DNA of 7,460 bases from Pseudomonadota bacterium (lineage in GTDB: Bacteria > Pseudomonadota > Alphaproteobacteria > Rhizobiales > Devosiaceae). The translations under genes and the position numbers were made by a program. Position 1 is the stretch's first letter. Each line of letters starts with the position of its first letter. The stretch spans positions 1-7,460 of the forward strand of contig JAEYTN010000426.1 of NCBI GenBank assembly GCA_023433985.1. Reading direction: 5' to 3'. Shown in pieces: positions 1 through 5,604 of this stretch. The notes beneath the pieces are model-generated. The model made no database searches. It saw only the letters and a list, made by a program, of their open reading frames with translations, and had not been told where the DNA came from.

Positions 1-1410
1 ACCCTCTACATCCTGTTCCAGGAACTGCAGGCGGGTAACATTAGCTTGAAGACCAAGTTCAAGGTCTCGAAATACGCCGCCTCCGCGGTGCCGACCAAGC
101 TGGGCATCAAGGCCGGCTCGACCATCACGGTCGAAAACGCCATCAAGGCGCTGGTCACCATCTCCGCCAACGATATCGCCCGCGTCATCGCCGAGAACAT
201 CTCGGGCTCCGAAAGCGCCTTCGCCAAGCGGATGACCGCGACCGCCAGGGCGCTGGGGATGGGCAGCACCACCTACCGCAATGCCTCGGGCCTGCCCGAC
301 AAGGGCCAGGTCACCACCGTGCGCGACCAGGCCATCCTCGGCATGGCGGTCTACGAGCACTTCCCCAAGTACTACGAGTATTTCCAGACCAAGAGCTTCT
401 CGTACGGCAAGCGGACCTACGGCAACCACAACCGGCTGCTCGGCTCGAACGGCGTCGACGGCATCAAGACCGGCTACACCAACGCCTCGGGCTTCAACCT
501 CCTCACCGCCGCCCGCAAGGATGGCCGCCACATCGTCGTCGCCGGCTTCGGCTTCGACTCGAGCGGCACGCGCGATGCCAAGGTGCGCGACCTGGTGAAG
601 ACCTACCTGCCCAAGGCCCGCTCCGGCTCCTACCTCCAGGCCGCGCTCATCCCGCAGCCCGGCCGCAAGGGCTCGACCGTCATGGTTGCCGATACGAGCG
701 ACCAGCCGGTGGTGCCGATGCCCTATCCCAGCTTCCGCCTGAACGGCGGCGTGGTCGCCGTCACCGCGAAGATGCAGCCGGTCGAAGCCACGCAGCAGGC
801 CGACGACATCACTGTCGCCTCGATCGACGGCGCCCCCGTCCCGGTCGCGCGCCCCGAAGAGCTCCAGGCCGTCGAGGCCGTCAACACGCTCGCCGCGCCG
901 CAGGGCAGGCAGGATCGTCCGCTCGACGTGATCGGCGCCTGGATCAGCGACACGTTCGAGCTCGGCGCCGCCCCGGCCCCGCTCGGCGAGACCGCTCCCT
1001 CCGCCCCGCTGCTGCCGCCGGTCGGCATCGGCGAGGAGGGCGAGCCGCTCGACCTCATGACCTCGGGCGCCGTGGCTGACGCGGCTCCGGTCGCGGTCGA
1101 GAACCAGCCGCAGCCCGCCCCGCTCGCGGTCGCCGTCGTCGAGGAGACGACTGCGCAGGCCGTGACCGGTGGCTGGATCGTGCAGATCGGCGCCGCGCCC
1201 ACCGAAGGCGGCGCCAACCAGCTGATCCGCGACGCCTCGGGCCAGATCGATACGCTGGCCAGCTTCAAGTCCTATGTCGAGCGCTTCGAGAAGAATGGGC
1301 AGGTGTTCTTCCGGGCACGGTTCGGCGGCTTCGCAGCCCGCGATGACGCCGCCCGCATGTGCAACGAACTGAAGAAAGTGAAGATGAGCTGCCTCGCCAT
1401 GCAGTCCTGA
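1..1410 (+). CDS. D-alanyl-D-alanine carboxypeptidase (S11 family) with C-terminal SPOR domain, 5'-truncated by the window edge
   Basis: A periplasmic penicillin-binding enzyme that removes the terminal D-Ala from peptidoglycan stem peptides. The reading frame is open from base 1, so the gene starts outside the window. The first residues, TLYILFQELQAG, are the helix that normally follows the catalytic SxxK serine, so that motif and the signal peptide lie just off the left edge. A TTG at 46 is internal and not a start. The second active-site motif SAN is at 163-171 and the third, KTG (in GIKTGYT), at 466-474. After the catalytic domain comes a Pro/Ala/Val-rich, low-complexity linker (about 640-1167). 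A SPOR domain follows (1168-1407, beginning GGWIVQIG), which in this family binds denuded septal glycan. The architecture fits a septum-directed DacA/PBP5-like enzyme of Alphaproteobacteria. Family assignment is firm; the exact paralogue is not. Confidence 0.94.
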   Translation, partial: TLYILFQELQAGNISLKTKFKVSKYAASAVPTKLGIKAGSTITVENAIKALVTISANDIARVIAENISGSESAFAKRMTATARALGMGSTTYRNASGLPDKGQVTTVRDQAILGMAVYEHFPKYYEYFQTKSFSYGKRTYGNHNRLLGSNGVDGIKTGYTNASGFNLLTAARKDGRHIVVAGFGFDSSGTRDAKVRDLVKTYLPKARSGSYLQAALIPQPGRKGSTVMVADTSDQPVVPMPYPSFRLNGGVVAVTAKMQPVEATQQADDITVASIDGAPVPVARPEELQAVEAVNTLAAPQGRQDRPLDVIGAWISDTFELGAAPAPLGETAPSAPLLPPVGIGEEGEPLDLMTSGAVADAAPVAVENQPQPAPLAVAVVEETTAQAVTGGWIVQIGAAPTEGGANQLIRDASGQIDTLASFKSYVERFEKNGQVFFRARFGGFAARDDAARMCNELKKVKMSCLAMQS

Positions 1411-1441
1411 CCGGGACTGGAGGGCAAGGGGCAGCCGCCCC
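1402..1441 (+). terminator. Two short hairpins at the 3' end of the carboxypeptidase gene
   Basis: CAGTCC (1402-1407) pairs with GGACTG (1414-1419) across the stop codon. GGGGC (1428-1432) pairs with GCCCC (1437-1441) around the loop AGCC. No T-run follows either stem, so this is not a standard intrinsic terminator. It may only protect the 3' end or be chance pairing in GC-rich DNA. Confidence 0.25.
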
Positions 1442-1479
1442 AGGGAAGCGAATTGTGGCCTGTGTTTGGAGTAGCCCCA

Positions 1480-1761
1480 ATGAGCGAACTATCTAGCCTG
1501 AGCGAGCTGGCCCGCTTCGTCGGACAGTCGAGCCTGGCTTCCGAAGATGCCGAAATCCGCGCCATGGCCGTCAACTCGATGGTGGCGCGGTTCAATCCCG
1601 GCCTGAAGCGGCGCAGCGTCACCGAGTTGCTGGGCGCGGTGATGAGCCTGTCGGCCCGCACCCGCCGCATGCTGATGCCGCCGGTCGAGATCGACCTCGA
1701 CGTATTCACCCCCGCCGGCGGCCGCGCGGTGCGCGTCACCCTGCCCCGCCGAACCGCCTGA
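1480..1761 (+). CDS. Small protein of unknown function (93 aa)
   Basis: I do not recognise this protein. The ATG at 1480 is chosen because GGAG at 1468-1471 lies 8 nt upstream. An in-frame TTG at 1453 would add nine residues but has no good ribosome binding site. The protein begins MSELSSLSELARFVGQSS. It looks helical through about residue 67, with many Ala, Leu, Ser and Arg residues and the basic patch GLKRRS near residue 41. It ends in an alternating hydrophobic/charged stretch (VEIDLDVFTP, then RAVRVTLPRR) that looks like two beta strands joined by a Gly-Gly turn. There is no signal peptide, membrane segment or cysteine. It lies 69 nt after the carboxypeptidase and 55 nt before the first SDR, all on one strand, so co-transcription is possible. 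The ribosome binding site, codon pattern and spacing support a real gene; the function is open. Confidence 0.72.
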   Translation: MSELSSLSELARFVGQSSLASEDAEIRAMAVNSMVARFNPGLKRRSVTELLGAVMSLSARTRRMLMPPVEIDLDVFTPAGGRAVRVTLPRRTA

Positions 1762-1788
1762 CGGAACCCCCACAGGCCGCGCTCGTTC

Positions 1789-1811
1789 GCCTCCGGCACC
1801 ATGTCGGAGGT
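1789..1811 (+). promoter_or_regulatory. Hairpin enclosing the Shine-Dalgarno sequence of the first SDR gene
   Basis: CCTCCG (1790-1795) is the exact reverse complement of CGGAGG (1805-1810), which is the ribosome binding site of the TTG start at 1817. Pairing continues inward (G1796-U1804, C1797-G1803, A1798-U1802), leaving a three-base loop, and outward by one G-U pair. The stem is about ten pairs and buries the whole Shine-Dalgarno sequence. Lowered or conditional translation is inferred. A similar arrangement precedes the second SDR gene. Confidence 0.5.
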
Positions 1812-1816
1812 AACAA

Positions 1817-2596
1817 TTGGAACTGCGCAACAAGATTGCACTGGTCACCGGCGGCGGCTCGGGACTGGGCGAGGCAGCCGCCAGGGCGATGGCCGCTCAG
1901 GGCGCCGAGGTCATCCTCGTGGGCCGTACGCCCGACGAGCTCGAGGAAGTGGCGGACGCGATCCGGAACGCAGGCGGCAAGGCGCTGGCGCTGAAGGCCG
2001 ACGTCTCCGACGAGCCGCAGATGCAGGCCGTGTTCGACCGCGTCCGCTCCGACTATGGCCGGCTCGATGTCGTCTTCGCCAATGCCGGCGTCAACGGCAC
2101 CTGGGCGCCGGTCGACGAACTCACCTACGACGAATGGAACAAGACCCAGCAGATCAACCTGGGCGGCACCTTCCTCACCGCGCGCTACAGCGTTCCGCTG
2201 ATGAAGGAGCGGGGCGGCTCGCTCATCATCACCTCGTCGATCAACGGCACCCGCACCTTCACCACGGCCGGCGCTTCCGCCTACGCCACCAGCAAGGCCG
2301 GCCAGCTCGCCTTCGGACAGATGCTGGCCCTCGAGCTCGCGCAGTACCGCATCCGGGTCAACGTGATCTGCCCCGGCGCCATCGAGAGCGAGATCAGCGA
2401 CAACACGGACCAGCGGAACACCGAAGAAGCCGAAGTTCCCGCCGAGTTTCCCCAGGGCGACGTGCCGCTGACCAAGGGGAAGCCCGGCAAGGCCGAGGAT
2501 GTGGCCGACCTCGTGGTCTTCCTCGGTTCCGACCGCTCCAGGCACATCAGCGGCACGCCCATCTGGATCGACGGCGCCCAATCGCTGCTCGTCTAG
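1817..2596 (+). CDS. Short-chain dehydrogenase/reductase, copy 1 (predicted NADP-preferring)
   Basis: A classical SDR of 259 residues, the usual length, that would oxidise or reduce a hydroxyl/keto substrate in the cytoplasm. The start is TTG, fixed by GGAGGT at 1806-1811 with 5 nt spacing and by the matching start of the next gene. The Rossmann motif TGGGSGLG spans residues 11-18 and the structural NAG is at 89-91. The catalytic set is N114, S141, Y156 and K160 (YATSK). The end of strand beta-2 reads VGRT, with Gly36 and Arg37. Lacking an acidic residue at 36 and having Arg next is the usual sign of NADP(H) preference. The C-terminus PIWIDGAQSLLV forms the family's last strand and tail. The substrate cannot be told from sequence. 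A closely related gene follows 79 nt downstream, indicating tandem duplication. Codon use matches the neighbours. Confidence 0.94.
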   Translation: MELRNKIALVTGGGSGLGEAAARAMAAQGAEVILVGRTPDELEEVADAIRNAGGKALALKADVSDEPQMQAVFDRVRSDYGRLDVVFANAGVNGTWAPVDELTYDEWNKTQQINLGGTFLTARYSVPLMKERGGSLIITSSINGTRTFTTAGASAYATSKAGQLAFGQMLALELAQYRIRVNVICPGAIESEISDNTDQRNTEEAEVPAEFPQGDVPLTKGKPGKAEDVADLVVFLGSDRSRHISGTPIWIDGAQSLLV

Positions 2597-2649
2597 TTCC
2601 GAAACCGCCGCTTCCGCCCTTGACGCCGCGCCGCCGGACGTCGTTCCTC

Positions 2650-2670
2650 GCCTCCGGACCGGAGGGAGGC
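2650..2670 (+). promoter_or_regulatory. Hairpin overlapping the Shine-Dalgarno sequence of the second SDR gene
   Basis: CCTCC (2651-2655) can pair with GGAGG at 2661-2665, or, shifted and with one extra pair at the base, GCCTCC (2650-2655) with GGAGGC at 2665-2670. The ribosome binding region GGAGGGAGG (2661-2669) lies 6 nt before the GTG start at 2676. In the first register the distal GAGG stays free; in the second the downstream half is covered. The layout copies the leader of SDR copy 1, including a shared CGCCTCCGG stretch, so the duplication included the leader. A control role is inferred. Confidence 0.45.
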
Positions 2671-2675
2671 AATTC

Positions 2676-3455
2676 GTGGAACTCAGCAACAAGATCGCCC
2701 TGATCACCGGCGGCGCATCGGGCATAGGTGCGGCCGCCGCCGTGAAGATGGCGGACGAGGGGGCGGAACTGGTCCTCCTCGACCGCGCCCCGGAGCGGCT
2801 GGAGCAACTGGCCGATGCCATGCGCGCCAACGGCTCCCGCGTCACCACGCTCGTGGCCGATATCGGCGACGAGGCGCAGATGCAGTCCGCCTTCGGCCGG
2901 ATCGCCAACGAGCACCCGCGCCTCGACATCGTCTTCGCCAACGCCGGCATCAACGGCGTCTGGGCGCCGATCGAGGAGCTCACCTACGCCGAGTGGAACG
3001 AGACCCAGCGCGTCAACCTCGGCGGCACGTTCCTCACGGCGCATCTCAGCGTCCCGCTGATGAAGGCGCAGGGCGGCTCGCTGATCATCACCTCGTCGCT
3101 CAACGGCACGCGTACCTTCACCCAGGCGGGGGCCACCGCCTACTCAACCAGCAAGGCCGGCCAGCTCGCCTTCGGCCAGATGCTCGCCCTCGAGCTCGCC
3201 CAATACCGCATCCGCGTGAACGTCATCTGCCCCGGCGCCGTCGAGACCAACATCATCGACAGCACCACCCGCCGCAACATCGACCGGGCGCAGGTGCCCG
3301 CCATTTTCCCGCAAGGCCGCATCCCGCTCACCAGGGGCAAGCGCGGCACCGCCGAACAGGTCGCCGAGCTCGCCCTCTTCCTCGCCTCCGATCGCTCCAG
3401 CCACATCAGCGGCACGCCCATCTGGATCGACGGCGCCCAGTCGCTGCTGATCTGA
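2676..3455 (+). CDS. Short-chain dehydrogenase/reductase, copy 2 (predicted NAD-preferring)
   Basis: Second classical SDR, 259 residues, aligning with copy 1 end to end without gaps at about 69% identity by hand count. The start is GTG at 2676, behind GGAGGGAGG; the frame is open further upstream, but the start position matches copy 1 exactly (MELxNKIAL). The Rossmann motif TGGASGIG is at residues 11-18, NAG at 89-91, and the catalytic set is N114, S141, Y156 and K160 (YSTSK). The end of beta-2 reads LLDRA, so Asp36 replaces the Gly36 of copy 1. An acidic residue here normally hydrogen-bonds the adenosine ribose and selects NAD(H). Divergence is greatest in the first 80 residues and in the substrate-loop region (about 189-216), and lowest around the active site (133-188). 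Together the two copies could act on the same or related substrates with different cofactors; that is inference. Confidence 0.94.
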   Translation: MELSNKIALITGGASGIGAAAAVKMADEGAELVLLDRAPERLEQLADAMRANGSRVTTLVADIGDEAQMQSAFGRIANEHPRLDIVFANAGINGVWAPIEELTYAEWNETQRVNLGGTFLTAHLSVPLMKAQGGSLIITSSLNGTRTFTQAGATAYSTSKAGQLAFGQMLALELAQYRIRVNVICPGAVETNIIDSTTRRNIDRAQVPAIFPQGRIPLTRGKRGTAEQVAELALFLASDRSSHISGTPIWIDGAQSLLI

Positions 3456-3489
3456 AGGTCGTGGACCGGTCATCAACCCGGCGAGTGAT

Positions 3490-3542
3490 CCTCCACCGCG
3501 AAGCGGGGGAGGGGGACCAGCCGAAGGCTGGCGGAGGGGGCG
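3490..3542. repeat. Intergenic palindromic element with two GAA-loop hairpins
   Basis: Two hairpins stand side by side. The first (3490-3512) has a ten-base arm with one mismatch closing on GAA. The second is a perfect six-pair stem, CCAGCC (3517-3522) with GGCTGG (3526-3531), also closing on GAA. The G-rich flanks (GGAGGGGG and GGAGGGGGCG) repeat around both stems. This resembles palindromic repeats that recur between genes in rhizobial-type genomes. It begins 34 nt after the second SDR stop and may serve as its transcript end, though no T-run is present. Confidence 0.6.
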
Positions 3543-3579
3543 TCACAGGCGGGAACAACCGGTAGCGCTGCCCTCACCC

Positions 3580-3720
3580 ACCCCTCATCCGCCCTTCGGG
3601 CACCTTCTCCCACAAGGGGAGAAGGCGTGCCGTCCACCGCTTCCCCTCCATCGATGCTCCGTCGCCCCGAGTTCGCCTTCTCCCCTTGCGGGAGAAGGCG
3701 GCGGCAGCCGGATGAGGGGT
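3580..3720. repeat. RIME-like intergenic element: two head-to-head copies of a ~47-nt palindromic unit
   Basis: The element is bounded by a perfect 12-bp inverted repeat, ACCCCTCATCCG at 3580-3591 and its complement at 3709-3720. Inside each end lies a short variable module: GCCCTTCGGGC on the left, an unrelated GC-rich ten bases on the right. Inside that lies a strong hairpin: 3603-3625 (nine pairs, loop ACAAG) on the left, 3674-3700 (eleven pairs, loop CTTGC) on the right. Read on opposite strands, the two hairpin modules differ at about two bases in 27. The arms (3580-3627 and 3674-3720) are separated by a 46-bp spacer that I cannot assign. The layout recalls the mosaic palindromes described in rhizobia (RIME type); the family name is from memory. 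It carries no gene and sits between two converging genes, where such elements often lie. Confidence 0.8.
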
Positions 3721-3722
3721 TC

Positions 3723-3741
3723 CGCATCGCGTCGCGATGCG
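3723..3741. repeat. 19-bp perfect palindrome next to the 3' end of mipZ
   Basis: CGCATCGCG (3723-3731) and CGCGATGCG (3733-3741) are exact complements around a single T at 3732. It sits 2 nt outside the RIME-like element and 33 nt beyond the mipZ stop. It could end transcripts arriving from the right or be a protein-binding dyad; neither is shown. Confidence 0.4.
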
Positions 3742-3774
3742 CGACCGGAGCGAAGCGACGGGCGATACCGCCCC

Positions 3775-4686
3775 CTACTCCGCCACCCCCTGCGCCATGT
3801 GCTCGAACAGCATCGGCTCCTGCGCCGTCTGCGCCAGCGCCTTGCTCGCCTCAATCCGCGCCCTGGCCCTGTCGCTCACCGGCAGCTGCAACGCGGCCAC
3901 GAGCGCCCGATACTCCTGCCGCGCGCTGAGGTGCGACATGGACGGCAGCCCGCCCAGCATCTCCTCGTCGAGGGGGTCGAACACCGTCATCCCCGTCGGG
4001 AACAGCGAGCGGAAGATCACCCGCTCCGCAATCCCCTCCGCCACCCGGCAGCCCAGCCGCACGGCAATCTTCTCGATCGCCGACTGCACCACCTTGGCCG
4101 AGCGCGAGGGCAGCATGGAAATGCGGTTGCGCACGATCACCCAGTCCACCGTCCGCCCGTCGATCGACAGCCGTTCGGTCCGCGCCCGCTGCACCAGGCG
4201 GGCATAGTGGCTCATCTCGCGCGGATCGCCGGTCACCGGATCCACATGCGCCATCACGTCGAGGTCGATGATCGAGTCGTTGAGCGGCGTCACCAGCGTA
4301 TCGGCCAGCGAATGCGCCAGCCGCGTCAGGTGCGTGTCGAAGCCGGGTGTATCGACGATCAGGAAGTCCGCATCGCCCTCGACCTCGATGATCGCCTGCC
4401 GGAACAGGTCGAACTCGAGCCGCTGGTTCTCCTTGATCGAGTCCGATTTGGAGAGCGGCAGGTGGTAGTGCGTGGCGTGCGGCAGCTTCTGGTCGTGCGC
4501 CTGCGCCCAGTTCCGCCGGTTGCGCACATACTGGGTCAGCGTCTGCTGCCGGCTGTCCACGTCGATCGAGGCGACGCGAAACCCTTGGTACATCAGGTAA
4601 ACGGCAAGATGAAACGCGGTGGTCGACTTGCCCGAGCCACCCTTCTCATTGCCCACGACAATGACGTGCGTCCCGCTACGCGGCAT
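3775..4686 (-). CDS. mipZ: Division-plane positioning ATPase MipZ (ParA/MinD superfamily)
   Basis: A cytoplasmic ATPase that, in Caulobacter, forms a gradient from ParB-bound origins and blocks FtsZ assembly away from midcell. The 303-aa protein opens with HVIVVGNEKGGSGKST, the deviant Walker A box of ParA/MinD proteins (signature Lys15, P-loop Lys20). Asp44 in IDVDSRQ corresponds to the catalytic Asp42 of Caulobacter MipZ as I recall its sequence. The DTPG motif is at residues 112-115. MipZ-specific stretches follow: TPLNDSIIDLD, HVDPVTG, WVIVRNR, RVIFRSLFP and SARQEYRAL. It runs some 30 residues longer than the Caulobacter protein, partly as a charged C-terminal tail. The ATG at 4686 has an AGGGGA-type ribosome binding site about 9 nt upstream. 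It follows the DUF4180 gene by 142 nt on the same strand and is not next to parAB here. An ordinary ParA is the alternative, but the MipZ signatures argue against it. Confidence 0.95.
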   Translation of the reverse strand: MPRSGTHVIVVGNEKGGSGKSTTAFHLAVYLMYQGFRVASIDVDSRQQTLTQYVRNRRNWAQAHDQKLPHATHYHLPLSKSDSIKENQRLEFDLFRQAIIEVEGDADFLIVDTPGFDTHLTRLAHSLADTLVTPLNDSIIDLDVMAHVDPVTGDPREMSHYARLVQRARTERLSIDGRTVDWVIVRNRISMLPSRSAKVVQSAIEKIAVRLGCRVAEGIAERVIFRSLFPTGMTVFDPLDEEMLGGLPSMSHLSARQEYRALVAALQLPVSDRARARIEASKALAQTAQEPMLFEHMAQGVAE

Positions 4687-4705
4687 ATACTTTTCCCCTG
4701 CCAGT

Positions 4706-4726
4706 CCGCTGTTGACGCTACAGCGG
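4706..4726 (-). promoter_or_regulatory. Hairpin in the mipZ leader
   Basis: CCGCTGT (4706-4712) and ACAGCGG (4720-4726) form a perfect seven-pair stem with a seven-base loop, ending 20 nt upstream of the mipZ start codon on the - strand. It leaves the ribosome binding site free. It could be a leader stem or an operator dyad. I find no convincing -35/-10 pair in the 142-nt gap, so the mipZ promoter is not placed. Confidence 0.35.
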
Positions 4727-4763
4727 GATTCGGCAAATCACCTGCGCCCGAACTCAACCATGC

Positions 4764-4780
4764 CGGGATCGCCGGTCCCG
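4764..4780 (-). terminator. Possible hairpin after the DUF4180 gene
   Basis: CGGGATC (4764-4770) can pair with GGTCCCG (4774-4780), seven pairs including one G-T, with a three-base loop. It lies about 50 nt beyond the DUF4180 stop in the - strand sense. No T-run follows, so termination before mipZ is uncertain; read-through into mipZ remains possible. Confidence 0.25.
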
Positions 4781-4828
4781 CTCAAGGGCTGTTTCAACAT
4801 GGGACAGTGACGAACCTGCGACGTGGCT

Positions 4829-5176
4829 TCAAAGCCGCGCTTCGAGTGCGACGCGGTCGGGCAGGAACATGGTCTGGCCCCGCCTGTTGCTCTCGTAGAC
4901 GAAGTCGCGCAGCGACGGGCTCTCGGCCGTGAAGCGCGAGATGTCGCCGAGTACGGCAAAGCGGAAGCCGTATTGCTGCATCTTCTGCAGCACCGCCCCG
5001 GCGAGCCCGGAGCTGAGCCAGAAGAAGTCGTCGACGAACCTGTCGGCCGGCACCGCGATCACGTCCACCTCGAGCCCATAGGTCGCCCCGATGATGTCGT
5101 TGGCATCGGCCTCCGCCGCGATCTGCGGCCCCTCGTAGAAGGCAACGCGCATGCCCTTGATGGTCTCGACCTGCAT
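4829..5176 (-). CDS. DUF4180 domain protein (115 aa)
   Basis: A small cytoplasmic protein of a family with no assigned function that I know of. The family pattern is clear: SSGLAGAVLQKMQQYG (residues 55-70), FAVLGDISRF (73-82) and SLRDFVYESNRRG (88-100), the last being the most conserved block. The length is typical. There is no signal peptide or membrane segment. The frame stays open far upstream, through the DUF1489 gene and into the GST gene, but that extension is low-complexity and Arg-rich, so the start is the ATG at 5176. This ATG shares one base with the stop of the DUF1489 gene (TGATG) and has GGGA 8 nt upstream, which points to translational coupling. It is last in the GST-DUF1489-DUF4180 run. 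A role shared with those two genes is inferred from position only. Confidence 0.88.
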   Translation of the reverse strand: MQVETIKGMRVAFYEGPQIAAEADANDIIGATYGLEVDVIAVPADRFVDDFFWLSSGLAGAVLQKMQQYGFRFAVLGDISRFTAESPSLRDFVYESNRRGQTMFLPDRVALEARL

Positions 5177-5604
5177 CAGATCAGTCCCAGCCGCGAAAGC
5201 TCGAGGGCCAGTTCCGCCGAGCCTTCCTCGGCGAAGCCCGCTTGCCCGAGATCGGACGGCGCATCCTTCGGATCGAGATAGCGCCAGCCCTGAAACGGCG
5301 ATTTCGGCCGCGGCACCGTCCGGATCATGTCCGGAGCCATGATGATGTCGCAGCAGGCGAGCCCCTGCCCGTCCACCGCCTCGGCCAGCCGCAGGATCGG
5401 CTGCCGGCAGCGCACCACGCCCGATATCACCCAGTAGACCGAGCCGATGCCCTCGATTTCCGCCCGGCGCTTCGGCATCGTCCGCGTGCGGTGAACATGC
5501 ACGTCCTCGCCGTAGTCGGCGCCCCACCAGTGGGCGCGCTCCGCGCGATAGGACTCGAGCTCCTCCAGCGTCGAAACTCCGACGCAGAGCTTGATCATAT
5601 GCAT
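5176..5604 (-). CDS. DUF1489 family protein (142 aa)
   Basis: A conserved alphaproteobacterial protein of unknown function. Recognisable family blocks are IKLCVG at the N-terminus (residues 4-9), TRTMPKR (40-46), GSVYWVISGVVRCRQPIL (54-71) and PKSPFQGWRYL (100-110). Cys7, Cys66, Cys84 and Cys85 are present; I see no clear metal-site spacing. The start is taken at the ATG at 5604, which overlaps the GST stop by one base (TGATG). ATGs at 5607 and 5598 are also in frame and would change the length by one or two residues, and the ribosome binding site is weak for all of them, as expected for a coupled gene. It lies between a GST and a DUF4180 gene with no spacing on either side, so the three are almost surely made from one message. 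Confidence 0.88.
   Translation of the reverse strand: MHMIKLCVGVSTLEELESYRAERAHWWGADYGEDVHVHRTRTMPKRRAEIEGIGSVYWVISGVVRCRQPILRLAEAVDGQGLACCDIIMAPDMIRTVPRPKSPFQGWRYLDPKDAPSDLGQAGFAEEGSAELALELSRLGLI

Noticed and set aside
46..48. TTG as the start of the carboxypeptidase gene
   Set aside because: The frame is open to base 1 and the residues before it match the helix after the SxxK motif, so the gene enters from outside the window.
1736..2983. A 415-codon open frame on the - strand opposite the SDR pair
   Set aside because: It runs antisense to two clearly conserved SDR genes, has low-complexity composition typical of GC-rich shadow frames, and crosses from one gene to the next without a recognisable domain.
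3580..3720. Insertion sequence or MITE with a transposase-linked end
   Set aside because: No transposase, and no target-site duplication that I can see; the internal hairpin layout fits a RIME-like palindromic element better.
3490..3741. CRISPR array
   Set aside because: The repeats are inverted palindromes of different families, with no regular direct repeat-spacer pattern and no cas gene.
4712..4740. A + strand promoter (TTGACG, 17 nt, AAATCA)
   Set aside because: The -10 is poor, it faces against the genes around it, and the TTGACG is part of the loop of a hairpin in the mipZ leader.
3712..4932. A 406-codon + strand frame opposite mipZ
   Set aside because: Arg/His/Pro-rich translation with no domain, lying antisense to a well-supported mipZ gene.
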